Below, in pieces: positions 31,988-44,317 of a stretch of DNA of 64,000 nucleotides (position 1 is its first letter; each line of letters starts with the position of its first letter). The notes beneath the pieces were generated by a model. That model had not been told where the DNA came from. It did no database searches and saw only the letters and a list, made by a program, of their open reading frames with translations. Origin of the DNA: Kaistia defluvii (GTDB lineage Bacteria; Pseudomonadota; Alphaproteobacteria; Rhizobiales; Kaistiaceae); NCBI RefSeq assembly GCF_040548815.1, contig NZ_JBEPSM010000004.1, positions 372,001 through 436,000 on the forward strand. Direction: 5' to 3'. The position numbers were made by a program, and so were the translations under genes.

Positions 31988-32187
31988 GATCGAGAACTCC
32001 GTGAAGGGCCGGTCTGGTTAAGGGGTCGAGGCGACCGGATCAAGGCCCGCGAACGAAAACTCGCCGCATTGCAGCATAGTTCTTTCAGGATGAAACCAAT
32101 GTTGATTTGGTCTCATCGAACGCATGTCGGATGCACGCAACGTCTGGGAGGCGCCGATTCGCGGTGCCGGGATAGGGGAAGAAGACG

Positions 32188-33507
32188 ATGCGAACCGTAA
32201 CCATTGACGAGGCGTTGAACGCCGCCGGAACCGGGGCGTTCCAGCGCCGCCTGTTCCTGATCTTCGGCCTCGTCTGGACGGCCGACGCCATGCAGGTGCT
32301 GTCGATCGGCTTCACCGCGCCGTCAATTGCCAAGTCCTTCGGCCTGACCCTGCCCGTAGCGCTGCAGACCGGCACGATCTTCTTCGTCGGCATGCTGATC
32401 GGCGCGGCCCTCTTCGGCCGCCTCGCCGACCGCATCGGCCGCCGCAACCTGCTGATCGTCACCGTGCTGCTCGACGCCTTGTTCGGCCTCGCCTCGGCCT
32501 TCGCGTCCGATTTCACCATGCTGCTGGTGTTCCGCTTCATCACCGGCCTCGCCGTCGGCGGCACGCTGCCGGTCGATTATGCGATGATGGCGGAATTCCT
32601 GCCGGCCAACCGGCGCGGCCGCTGGCTTGTGGGCCTCGAAGGCTTCTGGGCGGTTGGCACCGTGATCGTGGCGCTCGCCGCCTGGTATGCGGCGGCCCAG
32701 GGCATGGTCGATGGCTGGCGCTTCATCTTCATCATCACCGCGCTGCCGGCGCTGATTGGCGTCGCTCTGCGCTTCTGGGTGCCGGAATCGCCCTTCTACC
32801 TGCTGCGAACCGGCAAGCCGGCAGAAGCCAAGGCCGTGCTGGACCAGATCGCCACGACCAATGGCAAGCCGGTGCTGGGCGGCCAGCTGGTAGACAAGCA
32901 GGAGGCCCGCCTGCCGCTCTCCGCCCTGTTCTCCGGCCCCTATGCCCGCCGCTCCTACCTGATCCTTGCGGCGTGGCTGCTGGTGTCGATTTCCTATTAC
33001 GGCATCTTCGTCTGGCTGCCGGGCAAGCTGGTCTCGGCCGGCGAGCATTACGGCTTCCTGCGCGGCTATGGCTTCCTCGTGCTGCTAGCATTGGCCCAGA
33101 TCCCCGGCTATGCGCTGGCCGCCTATGGCGTCGAGCGCTGGGGCCGCAAGCCGACCCTGATCGCCTTCCTGCTGCTCTCCGCCGTTGGCTGCTTCCTCTA
33201 CGCCATCCTCACCGATCCGACCGCCATCGGCGCCGCGATGATGCTGATGAGCTTTGCGCTGCTGGGTACCTGGGGCGCGCTCTACGCCTTTACGCCGGAG
33301 CTTTACCCCACCTCGCTGCGCGCCAGCGGAATGGGCCTGGCGGGCGCCATGGCGCGTCTGGGAGGCCTTCTCGCCCCCACGGTCGTCGGCGCCGTCGTCG
33401 CCTACTCGTTCAACGTCGCGCTCGGCCTGTTCTCCGTGATCCTCTTGCTCGGCGCCCTCGCCACGGCGGCGATTGATGTCGAGACCCGGCAGAAACCGCT
33501 AACGTAG
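32188..33507 (+). CDS. MFS transporter
   Basis: A 439-residue protein with about 12 hydrophobic spans. The loop 2-3 signature is GALFGRLADRIGRRNL, with a repeat-like version in the second half (GVERWGRKPTLIAFLLL). DAMQVLSIGFTAPSIAKSFG in span 1 and the RFITGLAVGGTLPVDYAMMAEFLPANRRGR region resemble the aromatic acid/sugar-type sub-families (SV2/AAHS-like). The substrate is unknown. It is divergent from the yegD-like gene, and a CAAxGTTGATTTGG-like AT-rich tract near 32090-32110 may hold the promoter. Confidence 0.85.
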   Translation: MRTVTIDEALNAAGTGAFQRRLFLIFGLVWTADAMQVLSIGFTAPSIAKSFGLTLPVALQTGTIFFVGMLIGAALFGRLADRIGRRNLLIVTVLLDALFGLASAFASDFTMLLVFRFITGLAVGGTLPVDYAMMAEFLPANRRGRWLVGLEGFWAVGTVIVALAAWYAAAQGMVDGWRFIFIITALPALIGVALRFWVPESPFYLLRTGKPAEAKAVLDQIATTNGKPVLGGQLVDKQEARLPLSALFSGPYARRSYLILAAWLLVSISYYGIFVWLPGKLVSAGEHYGFLRGYGFLVLLALAQIPGYALAAYGVERWGRKPTLIAFLLLSAVGCFLYAILTDPTAIGAAMMLMSFALLGTWGALYAFTPELYPTSLRASGMGLAGAMARLGGLLAPTVVGAVVAYSFNVALGLFSVILLLGALATAAIDVETRQKPLT

Positions 33508-33531
33508 GGCGGCTGGGGGGGCGGAGGTAGC

Positions 33532-33661
33532 CCCTCTCACCCCTACCCTCTCCCGCAAGCGGGCGAGGGGGCCCGCGTGTGTTTGTCGAGGCACCGAGCC
33601 ATGGAAGAGCGCTGGCCGAAAAGCCCTCGCCCGCTTGCGGGAGAGGGTGGGGTGAGGGTCT
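33532..33661. repeat. inverted pair of REP palindromes
   Basis: CCCCTCTCACCCCTACCCTC on the left and GAGAGGGTGGGGTGAGGGTC on the right, with internal CTCCCGCAAGCGGGCGAGG stems. It belongs to the same family as the copies at 28.7 and 54.0 kb, and again fills a convergent gap. Confidence 0.8.
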
Positions 33662-33692
33662 TGCTTGGCCATTCCGTCATCGCGACAAAACG

Positions 33693-33732
33693 AAAAAGCC
33701 GGCGCCCTTCCGAGGAGGGGCGCCGGCTTTTT
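33693..33732. terminator. bidirectional terminator of lpdA
   Basis: AAAAAGCCGGCGCCC pairs with GGGCGCCGGCTTTTT around a short loop. It lies 48 bases past the lpdA stop and also faces the MFS gene. Confidence 0.85.
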
Positions 33733-33779
33733 GTCGTCTACCAGATCACCGGACGATGCCCGGCGACAGGCAGAGAATC

Positions 33780-35183
33780 CTACATGTGGATCGGCTTGAA
33801 CCAGGCGGCCAGCGCCGCTTCCTTGACCGATTCCGACATCGTCGGATGGGCGTGCGTCGAGCGGCCGAGATCCTCGGCCGAGCCCGCGAACTCCATCAGC
33901 ACCACGGCCTCATGGATCATCTCGCCGGCGCCCTTGCCGACGATATGCGCGCCGAGCAGACGATCGGTCGACGCATCCGCCAGGATCTTGACGAAGCCGT
34001 CGGTCGCCAGCATCGCGCGAGCGCGGCCATTGGCCGAGAACGGGAACTTGCCGACCTTGTAGGCGATGCCAGCCGCCTTCAGTTCTTCCTCGGTGGCCCC
34101 GACGGTCGCGACTTCCGGGCTCGTATAGACGACGCTCGGGATCGCGCCGTAATTCACGTGGCCCGCCTGGCCGGCCAGGATCTCGGCAACCGCGACGCCT
34201 TCGTCCTCGGCCTTGTGGGCCAGCATCGGGCCGGCGATGACGTCGCCGATCGCGTAGATGCCGGGGACGTTGGTCTGGTAGTGGCCATCGACCTTGACGC
34301 GCTTGCGCTCGTCCAGCTCGACGCCGGCGCCTTCGAGGCCCAGGCCTTCCGTGAACGGACGGCGGCCGATCGCGACCAGCACGACATCGGCTTCCAGCGT
34401 CTCGGCGGCGGCCTCGCCAGCCTTGGCCGGCTCAACGGTAACCTTCAGCGTCTTGCCGCTGGTGTCGACGGCGGTGACCTTGGTGCCAAGCTTGAAGGCG
34501 AAGCCCTGCTTCTCCAGCAGGCGCTGGAACTGCTTGGCGACTTCGCCGTCCATGCCGGGAAGCACGCGATCAAGATATTCGACAACGGTCACTTCCGCGC
34601 CGAGGCGACGCCAGACCGAGCCGAGCTCAAGGCCGATGACGCCGGCGCCAACGACCAGCAGCTTGCCCGGAACCTTGTCCAGCTCCAGCGCGCCGGTCGA
34701 GGTGACCACCCGCTGCTCATCGATTGCGACGCCGGGAAGCGGGGCGGAGTCGGAGCCGGTGGCGATGACGATCGCCTTGGTCTCCAGCGTCTCGGAGGTG
34801 CCGTCTTCCTTGGTCACGACGACCTTGCCGGGTGCTGCGATCGAGCCGGTCCCGATATGGCCGTCGATCTTGTTCTTCTTGAACAGGTAGGCGACGCCAT
34901 CGACGTTCGACTTCACCGTCGCGCTCTTGTGCGCGAGCATGACGGGCAGGTCGAGCTTGGGCTTGGCGACCTTGATGCCGAGCGCATCGAGATGGCCGAC
35001 TTCGTCGAACATCTCGGAAGCGTGCAGCAGGGCCTTGGACGGAATGCAGCCAATGTTGAGGCAGGTACCGCCATAGGTCGCGCGCTTCTCGACGACGGCG
35101 ACCTTCAGGCCGAGCTGCGCTGCCTTGATGGCGCAGACATAGCCACCCGGACCGGAACCGATGACGATGAGATCGTAGGACAT
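33780..35183 (-). CDS. lpdA: dihydrolipoyl dehydrogenase (E3)
   Basis: A 467-residue protein of full length. The FAD-binding start is [22 protein letters not shown], the redox disulfide [16 protein letters not shown], the NAD-binding [13 protein letters not shown], and the active-site His is in HAHPTMSES. It reoxidises the lipoyl group of SucB. It ends the TCA block, 251 bases after sucB, so it may have its own promoter as well. Confidence 0.97.
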   Translation of the reverse strand: MSYDLIVIGSGPGGYVCAIKAAQLGLKVAVVEKRATYGGTCLNIGCIPSKALLHASEMFDEVGHLDALGIKVAKPKLDLPVMLAHKSATVKSNVDGVAYLFKKNKIDGHIGTGSIAAPGKVVVTKEDGTSETLETKAIVIATGSDSAPLPGVAIDEQRVVTSTGALELDKVPGKLLVVGAGVIGLELGSVWRRLGAEVTVVEYLDRVLPGMDGEVAKQFQRLLEKQGFAFKLGTKVTAVDTSGKTLKVTVEPAKAGEAAAETLEADVVLVAIGRRPFTEGLGLEGAGVELDERKRVKVDGHYQTNVPGIYAIGDVIAGPMLAHKAEDEGVAVAEILAGQAGHVNYGAIPSVVYTSPEVATVGATEEELKAAGIAYKVGKFPFSANGRARAMLATDGFVKILADASTDRLLGAHIVGKGAGEMIHEAVVLMEFAGSAEDLGRSTHAHPTMSESVKEAALAAWFKPIHM

Positions 35184-35303
35184 GGGGTCTCCCGGACGAT
35201 TTTGGCGTTAGCCAGCGGCGCTTTCAGCGCAAAAACAAATGGCCGGACGCAGGACGGGGTGCGCGAGGCGCCTATCCGCTGCTCCGGCCGGCTTGATGGA
35301 AAG

Positions 35304-35324
35304 GCGCGCCCGTAATGGGCGCGC
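35304..35324 (-). terminator. hairpin between sucB and lpdA
   Basis: An eight-base stem GCGCGCCC/GGGCGCGC with a five-base loop. On the minus strand it is followed by CTTTCC, a weak T tract. It could be a partial terminator or an mRNA end that lowers lpdA expression relative to sucAB. Confidence 0.35.
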
Positions 35325-35434
35325 GGTCTTCATGGGTCTCCGCCCCCGCCACCAGAAGGCAGCCCGAAACGCGGGAGCGCGCCGGGACTGCCTGAGGTTG
35401 GGGGACGAAAGCCATATCGGTTCCGTCCGCTCGA

Positions 35435-36661
35435 TCAGAGATCGAGAACCATGCGCTGCGGATCCTCGAGGTTCTCCTTGACGCGCACCAGGAACGTCAC
35501 GGCTTCCTTGCCGTCGACGATGCGGTGATCGTAGGAGAGCGCCAAATACATCATCGGGCGGATCTCGATCTTGCCGCCGACGACCATCGGCCGCTCCTGG
35601 ATCTTGTGCATGCCGAGAATGCCCGACTGCGGCGCGTTCAGGATCGGCGTCGACATCAGCGAACCGTAGATGCCGCCATTGGTGATCGTGAAGGTGCCGC
35701 CCTGCATCTCGTCGATCTTGAGCTGGCCGTCGCGGGCGCGCTTGCCGAGGCCGGCGATCGTCTTCTCGATGCCGGCGAGCGACAGCTGGTCGGCGTCACG
35801 CAGGACCGGAACGACGAGGCCCTTATCGGTGCCGACGGCGATGCCGATATTGTAGTAATTCTTGTAGATCAGGTCGGTGCCATCGATCTCGGCGTTCACA
35901 GCCGGGATTTCCTTCAGCGCCTGGATCACGGCCTTGGTGAAGAAGCTCATGAAGCCGAGCTTCACGCCATGCTTCTTCTCGAAGAGGTCCTTGTACTGGC
36001 CGCGAAGCGCCATCACCGCGCCCATGTCGACCTCGTTGAAGGTCGTCAGCATGGCGGCGGTGTTCTGCGCATCCTTGAGGCGGCGCGCGATGGTCTGGCG
36101 CAGCTTGGTCATGCGGACCCGCTCTTCGCGGGCGGCGTCATCGGCCGGAACCGGCGCGCGCACGGCGACCGGGGCAGCCGGCGCCGGAGCGGTGGCGCCG
36201 CCAGCGATGGCGCCGAGCAGGTCGCCCTTGGTGACGCGGCCATCCTTGCCGGTCCCAGCCACGGCCGAGGTATCGACGCCGCTTTCGGCGGCAAGCTTGG
36301 ACACGGCCGGGCCATTCGAGCCGACAGCGGCGGTCTTGGCCGGGGCCGGAGCGGAAGCGGCGGGGGCGGCCGGAGCGGCCTTCGGCGCTTCCGTCTTGGC
36401 AGGCGCGGGGGCCGCGCCGGCACCGGCGGCGGCGATCATGCCGAGCAGCGCGCCGACGCCGACCGTGTCGCCATCCTTGGCGGCCACGGCCTCGATCACG
36501 CCGGCGACGGGCGAGGGAACCTCGATGGTGACCTTGTCGGTCTCGAGTTCGACCACCGGCTCGTCGACCGCAACGGCCTCGCCGACTTTCTTGAACCACC
36601 GCCCAATCGTCGCCTCAGTCACGGACTCGCCGAGGGTCGGGACGCGGATTTCGGTTGCCAT
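35435..36661 (-). CDS. sucB: 2-oxoglutarate dehydrogenase E2, succinyltransferase
   Basis: A 408-residue protein. The lipoyl domain, about 1-77, has Lys in [14 protein letters not shown]. An Ala/Pro-rich linker leads to a peripheral-subunit-binding domain (about 118-155, [31 protein letters not shown]) and a catalytic core ending in [15 protein letters not shown] with the active His. It transfers succinyl to CoA. The gene is 96 bases after sucA in the same direction. Confidence 0.97.
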   Translation of the reverse strand: MATEIRVPTLGESVTEATIGRWFKKVGEAVAVDEPVVELETDKVTIEVPSPVAGVIEAVAAKDGDTVGVGALLGMIAAAGAGAAPAPAKTEAPKAAPAAPAASAPAPAKTAAVGSNGPAVSKLAAESGVDTSAVAGTGKDGRVTKGDLLGAIAGGATAPAPAAPVAVRAPVPADDAAREERVRMTKLRQTIARRLKDAQNTAAMLTTFNEVDMGAVMALRGQYKDLFEKKHGVKLGFMSFFTKAVIQALKEIPAVNAEIDGTDLIYKNYYNIGIAVGTDKGLVVPVLRDADQLSLAGIEKTIAGLGKRARDGQLKIDEMQGGTFTITNGGIYGSLMSTPILNAPQSGILGMHKIQERPMVVGGKIEIRPMMYLALSYDHRIVDGKEAVTFLVRVKENLEDPQRMVLDL

Positions 36662-36757
36662 GGCTTGGGTCTCTTACCGTTCGAACTTGGTGGACGTTCA
36701 GGATGATACGAAGTTTTCGGCGGCGCAGCGAGGCGCCGCCGTCTTGTCAGGGTCTTG

Positions 36758-39742
36758 TCAGGCGAGCGCGTCTTCCAGGAAGGCGTTCAGCTGGGCCAGA
36801 TGCTTCGACATCAGGCCCGTGGCCGTCGCCGCGGAAGCCGCACGGCCGACATAGCGAGCGCGGCTCGACTTGCCGCCGACCTGGCCGAGCACCCATTCCA
36901 GATAGGGCTCGACATGCGCCCACGAACCCTGGTTCTTCGGCTCTTCCTGGCACCAGACGATCTCGGCGTTCTTGAAGCGGCCGAGCTCCTGGACGAGAGC
37001 CTTGAGCGGGAACGGATAGAGCTGCTCGACGCGCAGAAGATAGACGTCGTTGATGCCGCGCTTCTCGCGCTCCTCATAGAGGTCGTAATAGACCTTACCG
37101 GCGGTAAGGACGACGCGACGGATGCGCTCGTCCGGAACCAGCTGGATCGGCTCGTCCTTGAGGAATTCCGCATCGTCCCACAGCAAGCGGTGGAACGACG
37201 AGTCCGGACCCAGCTGGTCGAGCGTCGACACGGCCCGCTTGTGGCGCAGCAGCGACTTCGGCGTCATCAGGATCAGCGGTTTGCGGATGTCGCGCTTCAG
37301 CTGCCGGCGCAGGATATGATAGTAGTTCGCCGGCGTCGTGACGTTGGCGACCTGCATGTTGTCTTCCGCGCACATCTGCAGGAAGCGCTCGAGACGGGCG
37401 GAGGAATGCTCCGGACCCTGGCCTTCATAGCCATGCGGCAGCAGGCAGACGAGGCCCGACATGCGCAGCCACTTGCGCTCACCCGACGAGATGAACTGGT
37501 CGAACACCACCTGGGCGCCGTTGGCGAAGTCGCCGAACTGGGCTTCCCACAGCGTCAGCGCATTCGGCTCCGACAGCGAATAACCGTACTCGAAGCCGAG
37601 CACCGCTTCTTCCGAGAGCATCGAGTTGATGACCTCGTAGCGCGCCTGACCCTCGCGGAGATTGTTGAGCGGGATGAAGCGCTCCTCGGTCTCCTGGTCG
37701 TAGAGCACGGAATGGCGCTGCGAGAAGGTGCCGCGCTCGACGTCCTGGCCCGACAGGCGGATCGGATTGCCGTCATTGGCGAGCGTCGCGAAGGCAAGCG
37801 CTTCGGCGGTCGCCCAGTCGATGCCGACGCCGGTCTCGATCGCCTTCTTGCGGTTATCAAGGAAGCGCTGGACGGTACGGTGGACATGAAAGTCCGCCGG
37901 CACGTCGGTCAGCTTCGCGCCGAGCGCCTTCAGCGTGTCGATCTCGACGCCGGTCTTGCCGCGGCGCGGCTCGTCATCGGCGGCAGCGGCCTTGAGGCCC
38001 GCCCACGCGCCGTCGAGCCAATCGGCCTTGTTCGGCTTGTAGGACTGGCCCGCCTCGAACTCGACCTCGAGCCGCGAACGCCAGGCAGCCTTGGCCGCCT
38101 CGACTTCCTCGGAGGTGACCAGGCCCTCGGCGATCAGCTTCGACGAATAGATCTCGACGATGGCCGGATGGCTGCGGATGTTCTTGTACATCAGCGGCTG
38201 GGTGAAGCCCGGCTCGTCGCCTTCGTTGTGACCGAAGCGGCGATAGCAGAACATGTCGATGACGACAGGCTTGTGGAACTTCTGCCGGAACTCGATCGCG
38301 ATCTTGGCGGCGAAGACGACCGCTTCCGGATCGTCGCCGTTCACGTGGAAGATCGGCGCCTCGATCATCTTTGCGACGTCGGACGGATAGGGCGACGAGC
38401 GCGAGAAACGCGGATTCGTCGTGAAGCCGATCTGGTTGTTGACGATGAAGTGGATCGAACCGCCGGTGCGGTGTCCCTTCAGGCCCGACAGGCCGAAGCA
38501 CTCGGCCACCACGCCCTGGCCGGCAAAGGCCGCATCGCCATGGAGCAACAGCGGCAACGTGCCGGTGCGGACGTAATCCTTGTGCAGGTCCTGCTTGGCG
38601 CGCGCCTTGCCCAGCACGACGGGATCGACGATCTCGAGGTGCGACGGGTTGGCGGTCAGCGACAGGTGGACCTTGTTGCCGTCGAATTCGCGGTCGGAGG
38701 AAGCACCCAGGTGGTACTTCACGTCGCCCGAGCCCTCGACGTCGTCGGGCGCGTAGGAGCCGCCCTTGAACTCGTGGAACAGCGCGCGGTGCGGCTTGGC
38801 CATCACCTGCGTCAGCACGTTCAAGCGGCCGCGATGGGCCATGCCCACGACGATCTCGTGCACGCCGAGCGTGCCGCCGCGCTTGATGATCTGCTCGAGC
38901 GCCGGGATCAGGCCCTCGGCGCCATCGAGGCCGAAGCGCTTGGTGCCAGTGAACTTGACGTCGAGGAACTTCTCGAAACCCTCGGCCTCGATCAGCTTGT
39001 TCAGGATCGCCTTCTTGCCTTCCGGCGTGAAGGTGATGGCCTTGTCCGGCCCCTCGATGCGCTCCTGGATCCAAGCCTTCTCGACGGGATCGGAGATGTG
39101 CATGAACTCGACGCCGAGCGTCGAGCAATAGGTGCGCTTCAGGATCTCCAGCATCTCGGGGATGGTGGCGAATTCGAGCCCGAGAACGTTGTCGATGAAG
39201 ATCTTGCGGCTGTAGTCGGCCTCGGTGAAGCCATAGGAGGAGGGATGGAGCTCCTCATGGTCGCCGGCGGTCGCGATGTGCAGCGGATCGAGATCGGCAT
39301 GCAGATGGCCGCGCATGCGATAGGCGCGGATCATCATGATGGCGCGGACGGAATCGCGCGCCGCCTGCTGGATCGCCGCTTCGGATAGCGGAGCGGCCGC
39401 GGCCGTCTGGCCGTTCGCTGCTGGAGCAGCGGCCTGCGCCGCCTTCGCCTTCAGCTTGTCGGTGACCGTCTTCTCGATCTGGCCCCAGTTGCCGTCCATG
39501 GCCGAGACCAGCTCGCCATTGGTATGGAGCGGCCAGTCGGCGCGCTTCCAAGGCGCGCCGCGCGCCTCGGCCACGACAGCCTTCGGATCATCCTTCAGCG
39601 CCGAGAAGAACGACTGCCACTCCGGATCGACCGAAGCGGGATCGTTCTGATAGCGCGCGTAAAGATCCTCGATATAGGTGGCGTTGCCACCATAGAGGAA
39701 GGAAGAGGTCGCAAAGGCCGCGTTGGCTTGCTCGCGTGACAT
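36758..39742 (-). CDS. sucA: 2-oxoglutarate dehydrogenase E1
   Basis: A 994-residue thiamine-diphosphate enzyme that decarboxylates 2-oxoglutarate. FLYGGNATYIEDLYARYQNDPASVDPEWQ marks the N-terminus. Further landmarks are GMAHRGRLNVL, GDAAFAGQGVVAE and NNQIGFTTNPRFSRSSPYPSD at the ThDP site, and SGLVCLLPHGYEGQGPEHSSARLERFLQ. The ATG at 39742 (MSREQANAAF) matches the family start. A TTG at 39763 has a much better ribosome binding site (AAGGAGAGAGG, 8 bases) and would add seven residues. An ATG at 39820 falls inside a terminator hairpin and is unlikely. Confidence 0.96.
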   Translation of the reverse strand: MSREQANAAFATSSFLYGGNATYIEDLYARYQNDPASVDPEWQSFFSALKDDPKAVVAEARGAPWKRADWPLHTNGELVSAMDGNWGQIEKTVTDKLKAKAAQAAAPAANGQTAAAAPLSEAAIQQAARDSVRAIMMIRAYRMRGHLHADLDPLHIATAGDHEELHPSSYGFTEADYSRKIFIDNVLGLEFATIPEMLEILKRTYCSTLGVEFMHISDPVEKAWIQERIEGPDKAITFTPEGKKAILNKLIEAEGFEKFLDVKFTGTKRFGLDGAEGLIPALEQIIKRGGTLGVHEIVVGMAHRGRLNVLTQVMAKPHRALFHEFKGGSYAPDDVEGSGDVKYHLGASSDREFDGNKVHLSLTANPSHLEIVDPVVLGKARAKQDLHKDYVRTGTLPLLLHGDAAFAGQGVVAECFGLSGLKGHRTGGSIHFIVNNQIGFTTNPRFSRSSPYPSDVAKMIEAPIFHVNGDDPEAVVFAAKIAIEFRQKFHKPVVIDMFCYRRFGHNEGDEPGFTQPLMYKNIRSHPAIVEIYSSKLIAEGLVTSEEVEAAKAAWRSRLEVEFEAGQSYKPNKADWLDGAWAGLKAAAADDEPRRGKTGVEIDTLKALGAKLTDVPADFHVHRTVQRFLDNRKKAIETGVGIDWATAEALAFATLANDGNPIRLSGQDVERGTFSQRHSVLYDQETEERFIPLNNLREGQARYEVINSMLSEEAVLGFEYGYSLSEPNALTLWEAQFGDFANGAQVVFDQFISSGERKWLRMSGLVCLLPHGYEGQGPEHSSARLERFLQMCAEDNMQVANVTTPANYYHILRRQLKRDIRKPLILMTPKSLLRHKRAVSTLDQLGPDSSFHRLLWDDAEFLKDEPIQLVPDERIRRVVLTAGKVYYDLYEEREKRGINDVYLLRVEQLYPFPLKALVQELGRFKNAEIVWCQEEPKNQGSWAHVEPYLEWVLGQVGGKSSRARYVGRAASAATATGLMSKHLAQLNAFLEDALA

Positions 39743-39807
39743 GTGCTGGCTGAGGAGCGCCAAGCCCCTCTCTCCTTGATCGCGCGGCCACGCGCCGCGC
39801 TCTTGTT

Positions 39808-39841
39808 GAAAAACCGACATTCCGGCACTCGGAATGTCGGT
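39808..39841 (-). terminator. terminator or attenuator between sucD and sucA
   Basis: An 11-base perfect stem ACCGACATTCC/GGAATGTCGGT with a seven-base loop. Read on the minus strand it ends in TTTT, a textbook intrinsic terminator. It lies right after the sucD stop and before sucA, so part of the mdh-sucCD transcript must end here. Confidence 0.8.
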
Positions 39842-39849
39842 CTTGTCGC

Positions 39850-40733
39850 TTAGCCCTTCAAGACCTCAACCAAGGTCTTTCCAAGGCGCGCCGGCGACGG
39901 CGACACCCGGATACCCGCGGCTTCCATCGCCGCGATCTTGTCTTCCGCGCCGCCCTTGCCGCCAGAGATGATCGCACCGGCATGGCCCATGCGACGTCCC
40001 GGAGGCGCCGTGCGGCCGGCGATGAAGCCGACCATCGGCTTCTTGCGGCCGCGCTTGGCCTCGTCGGCCAGGAACTGCGCTGCGTCTTCCTCGGCCGAAC
40101 CGCCGATTTCGCCGATCATGACGATCGACGTGGTCTCATCATCGGCCAGGAACATTTCCAAAATGTCGATGAACTCGGTGCCCTTGACCGGATCGCCGCC
40201 AATACCGACGGCCGTGGTCTGGCCGAGGCCTTCCTGGGTCGTCTGGTAGACAGCTTCATAGGTCAGCGTGCCGGAGCGCGAAACGATGCCGACCGAGCCC
40301 TTCTTGAAGATGTTGGCCGGCATGATGCCGATCTTCGAGGCGTCGGCGGTGACGATGCCGGGGCAGTTCGGGCCGATCAGGCGCGACTTGGAGCCGGACA
40401 GCGAGCGCTTGACGCGCACCATGTCGAGCACCGGGATGCCTTCGGTGATGCAGACGATTAGCGGGATCTCGGCGTCGATCGCCTCGCAGATCGCGTCGGC
40501 GGCGCCCGGCGGCGGCACGTAGATGACCGAGGCGTCGGCGCCGGTCGCATGCTTCGCTTCGGCGACGGTGTCGAACACCGGCAGGCCGAGATGGGTCTGG
40601 CCACCCTTGCCGGGCGACGTTCCGCCAACGACCTGCGTGCCATAGGCGAGCGCCTGCTCGGAATGGAAGGTGCCGTTCTTGCCGGTGAAGCCCTGGGTGA
40701 TGAGCTTGGTATTCTTGTCGATCAGGATGGACA

Positions 40734-40734
<1 letters not shown>
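39850..40734 (-). CDS. sucD: succinyl-CoA ligase alpha subunit
   Basis: A 294-residue protein. The CoA-binding start is [33 protein letters not shown], and the phosphorylated histidine is in [20 protein letters not shown]. It makes GTP or ATP from succinyl-CoA with SucC. Its start overlaps the sucC stop by one base. Confidence 0.98.
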
Positions 40735-41933
<1,199 letters not shown>

Positions 41934-41984
41934 CGATGACGTTCCGCCTTTGGGGATCGTTGTCTTGGTGCGGGTCTCGGGCGA

Positions 41985-42983
<999 letters not shown>

Positions 42984-43019
42984 TCATGTGGCAGATGTGC
43001 GTCTGCCGGAACGCGCGTG

Positions 43020-43047
43020 GTCTAACCCCATTGCGTGACGGGTGCAA
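43020..43047 (-). promoter_or_regulatory. putative mdh promoter, shared box with sdhC
   Basis: On the minus strand TTGCAC (43047-43042), 16 bases, then TTAGAC (43025-43020). The spacer ends in GCAATGGGG. The sdhC upstream region has the same layout and nearly the same bases. Confidence 0.5.
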
Positions 43048-43107
43048 GTCAGTCGAGCGCCTTACGTGGCGGCAATCCGCCAAATATCGCAGCAGTTTAC
43101 GTTAGCG

Positions 43108-44274
43108 TCATGTCTCGACAATGAAGCCGCGGTGCACTTGAAGCAGGTATTCCTCGGACCGCATTTCCGTCAGGCGGGACGCCGTGCGGGCAAATTCGAA
43201 CGCCTCGGTGCCGGTTTCGGCAAGGTAGAGATGGTCCGGTTCGGCCGCTGCCGAGACGATGATGCGGACATGTCCGTCATAGAGTGCGTCGATCAAGGTG
43301 ATGAAGCGCTTGGCTTCGTTTCGCCTGGAATCGTCCATGACGGGAATGTGATCGATCAGCACGGTATGAAACGCATGCGCGACGGCGAGGAAGTCGCTCG
43401 CGCCAAGCGGCTTGCCGCAAAGATCGGCAAAATCGAATCGGGCCACGCCATCCATGGCCTGGGGCACCACAACGTCCCTACCCAACACAGCGAGGGTCGA
43501 GGGCTCTCCATGTGACGTTTGCGTCAACTGGCGCCACGCAGCATCCAGCGCCGAGTCGGCTTCCGGGCCAAGCGGGGTGAGATAGACCGGGGCCTTGCCG
43601 ATCTTTTCCTGCCGGTAATCGGTGCGGGCCGCGAGCCGCACCACCTCGACCCGCTCCTTGAGCAGGGCGATGAAGGGCAGGAAGTGATTCCGGTTGAGGC
43701 CGCCGCGATAGAGATCGTCGGGATCGACATTGGAGGTGGCTACCAGCACGACACCGCGCGCGAAGAGCTGGGTGAACAGCCGGCCCAGGATCATGGCGTC
43801 GGCTATGTCGGTGACGGTGAACTCGTCGAAGCACAGAAGCTGCGTCTCGGCCGCGATCTCCTCGGCCACCGGCAGGATCGGATCCTCGCCGGAAACCGTC
43901 CCGGCCTTGATCGCCTCGCGCATGCGGAAGACGCGGGCGTGGACGTCGGCCATGAAGTCGTTGAAATGAGCCCGACGCTTGCGCTGCGGCGCGGCGCGCT
44001 CGAAGAACAGGTCCATCAGCATGGTCTTGCCGCGGCCGACATCGCCATGGATGTAGAGGCCGCGCACGACCGGGGTCGCCGCCTCGCGCTTGCCGAACAG
44101 CCAGCCGAGCGCGCTCGACTTACGGGCGAGACGGCGCTCCGCAAGCCGGGTGTTGAGGGCATCGAACTTGGCGACGAGGGCGCGCTGCGCCGGGTCTTCC
44201 TCCAGCTCGCCCTTGGCGACGAGCTCGCGATAGGCGTCGGCGACGCGCGAAACGACCGGCAGGCCCTGGCTCAC
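43108..44274 (-). CDS. zapE: cell division protein ZapE (AFG1-like ATPase)
   Basis: A 388-residue protein. The Walker A is YIHGDVGRGKTMLMDLFF, Walker B LLCFDEFTVTD, with the sensor region VLVATSNVDPDDLYRGGLNRNHFLPFI, all typical of ZapE/AFG1. In E. coli it acts at the division ring; mitochondrial homologues help turn over respiratory subunits. It lies just upstream of mdh on the same strand with a 157-base gap. Confidence 0.93.
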   Translation of the reverse strand: MSQGLPVVSRVADAYRELVAKGELEEDPAQRALVAKFDALNTRLAERRLARKSSALGWLFGKREAATPVVRGLYIHGDVGRGKTMLMDLFFERAAPQRKRRAHFNDFMADVHARVFRMREAIKAGTVSGEDPILPVAEEIAAETQLLCFDEFTVTDIADAMILGRLFTQLFARGVVLVATSNVDPDDLYRGGLNRNHFLPFIALLKERVEVVRLAARTDYRQEKIGKAPVYLTPLGPEADSALDAAWRQLTQTSHGEPSTLAVLGRDVVVPQAMDGVARFDFADLCGKPLGASDFLAVAHAFHTVLIDHIPVMDDSRRNEAKRFITLIDALYDGHVRIIVSAAAEPDHLYLAETGTEAFEFARTASRLTEMRSEEYLLQVHRGFIVET

Positions 44275-44317
44275 CCAAATTCCCCTACCCGGCCCTCATA
44301 GACGAGGACCGGTTTGT

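Noticed and set aside
36755..39388. An 877-codon plus-strand frame over sucA
   Set aside because: Antisense shadow; length is explained by GC-rich third positions, and the composition is unlike a real protein.
39743..39820. The ATG at 39820 as the sucA start
   Set aside because: It lies within the intrinsic terminator hairpin after sucD and adds residues not seen in the family.
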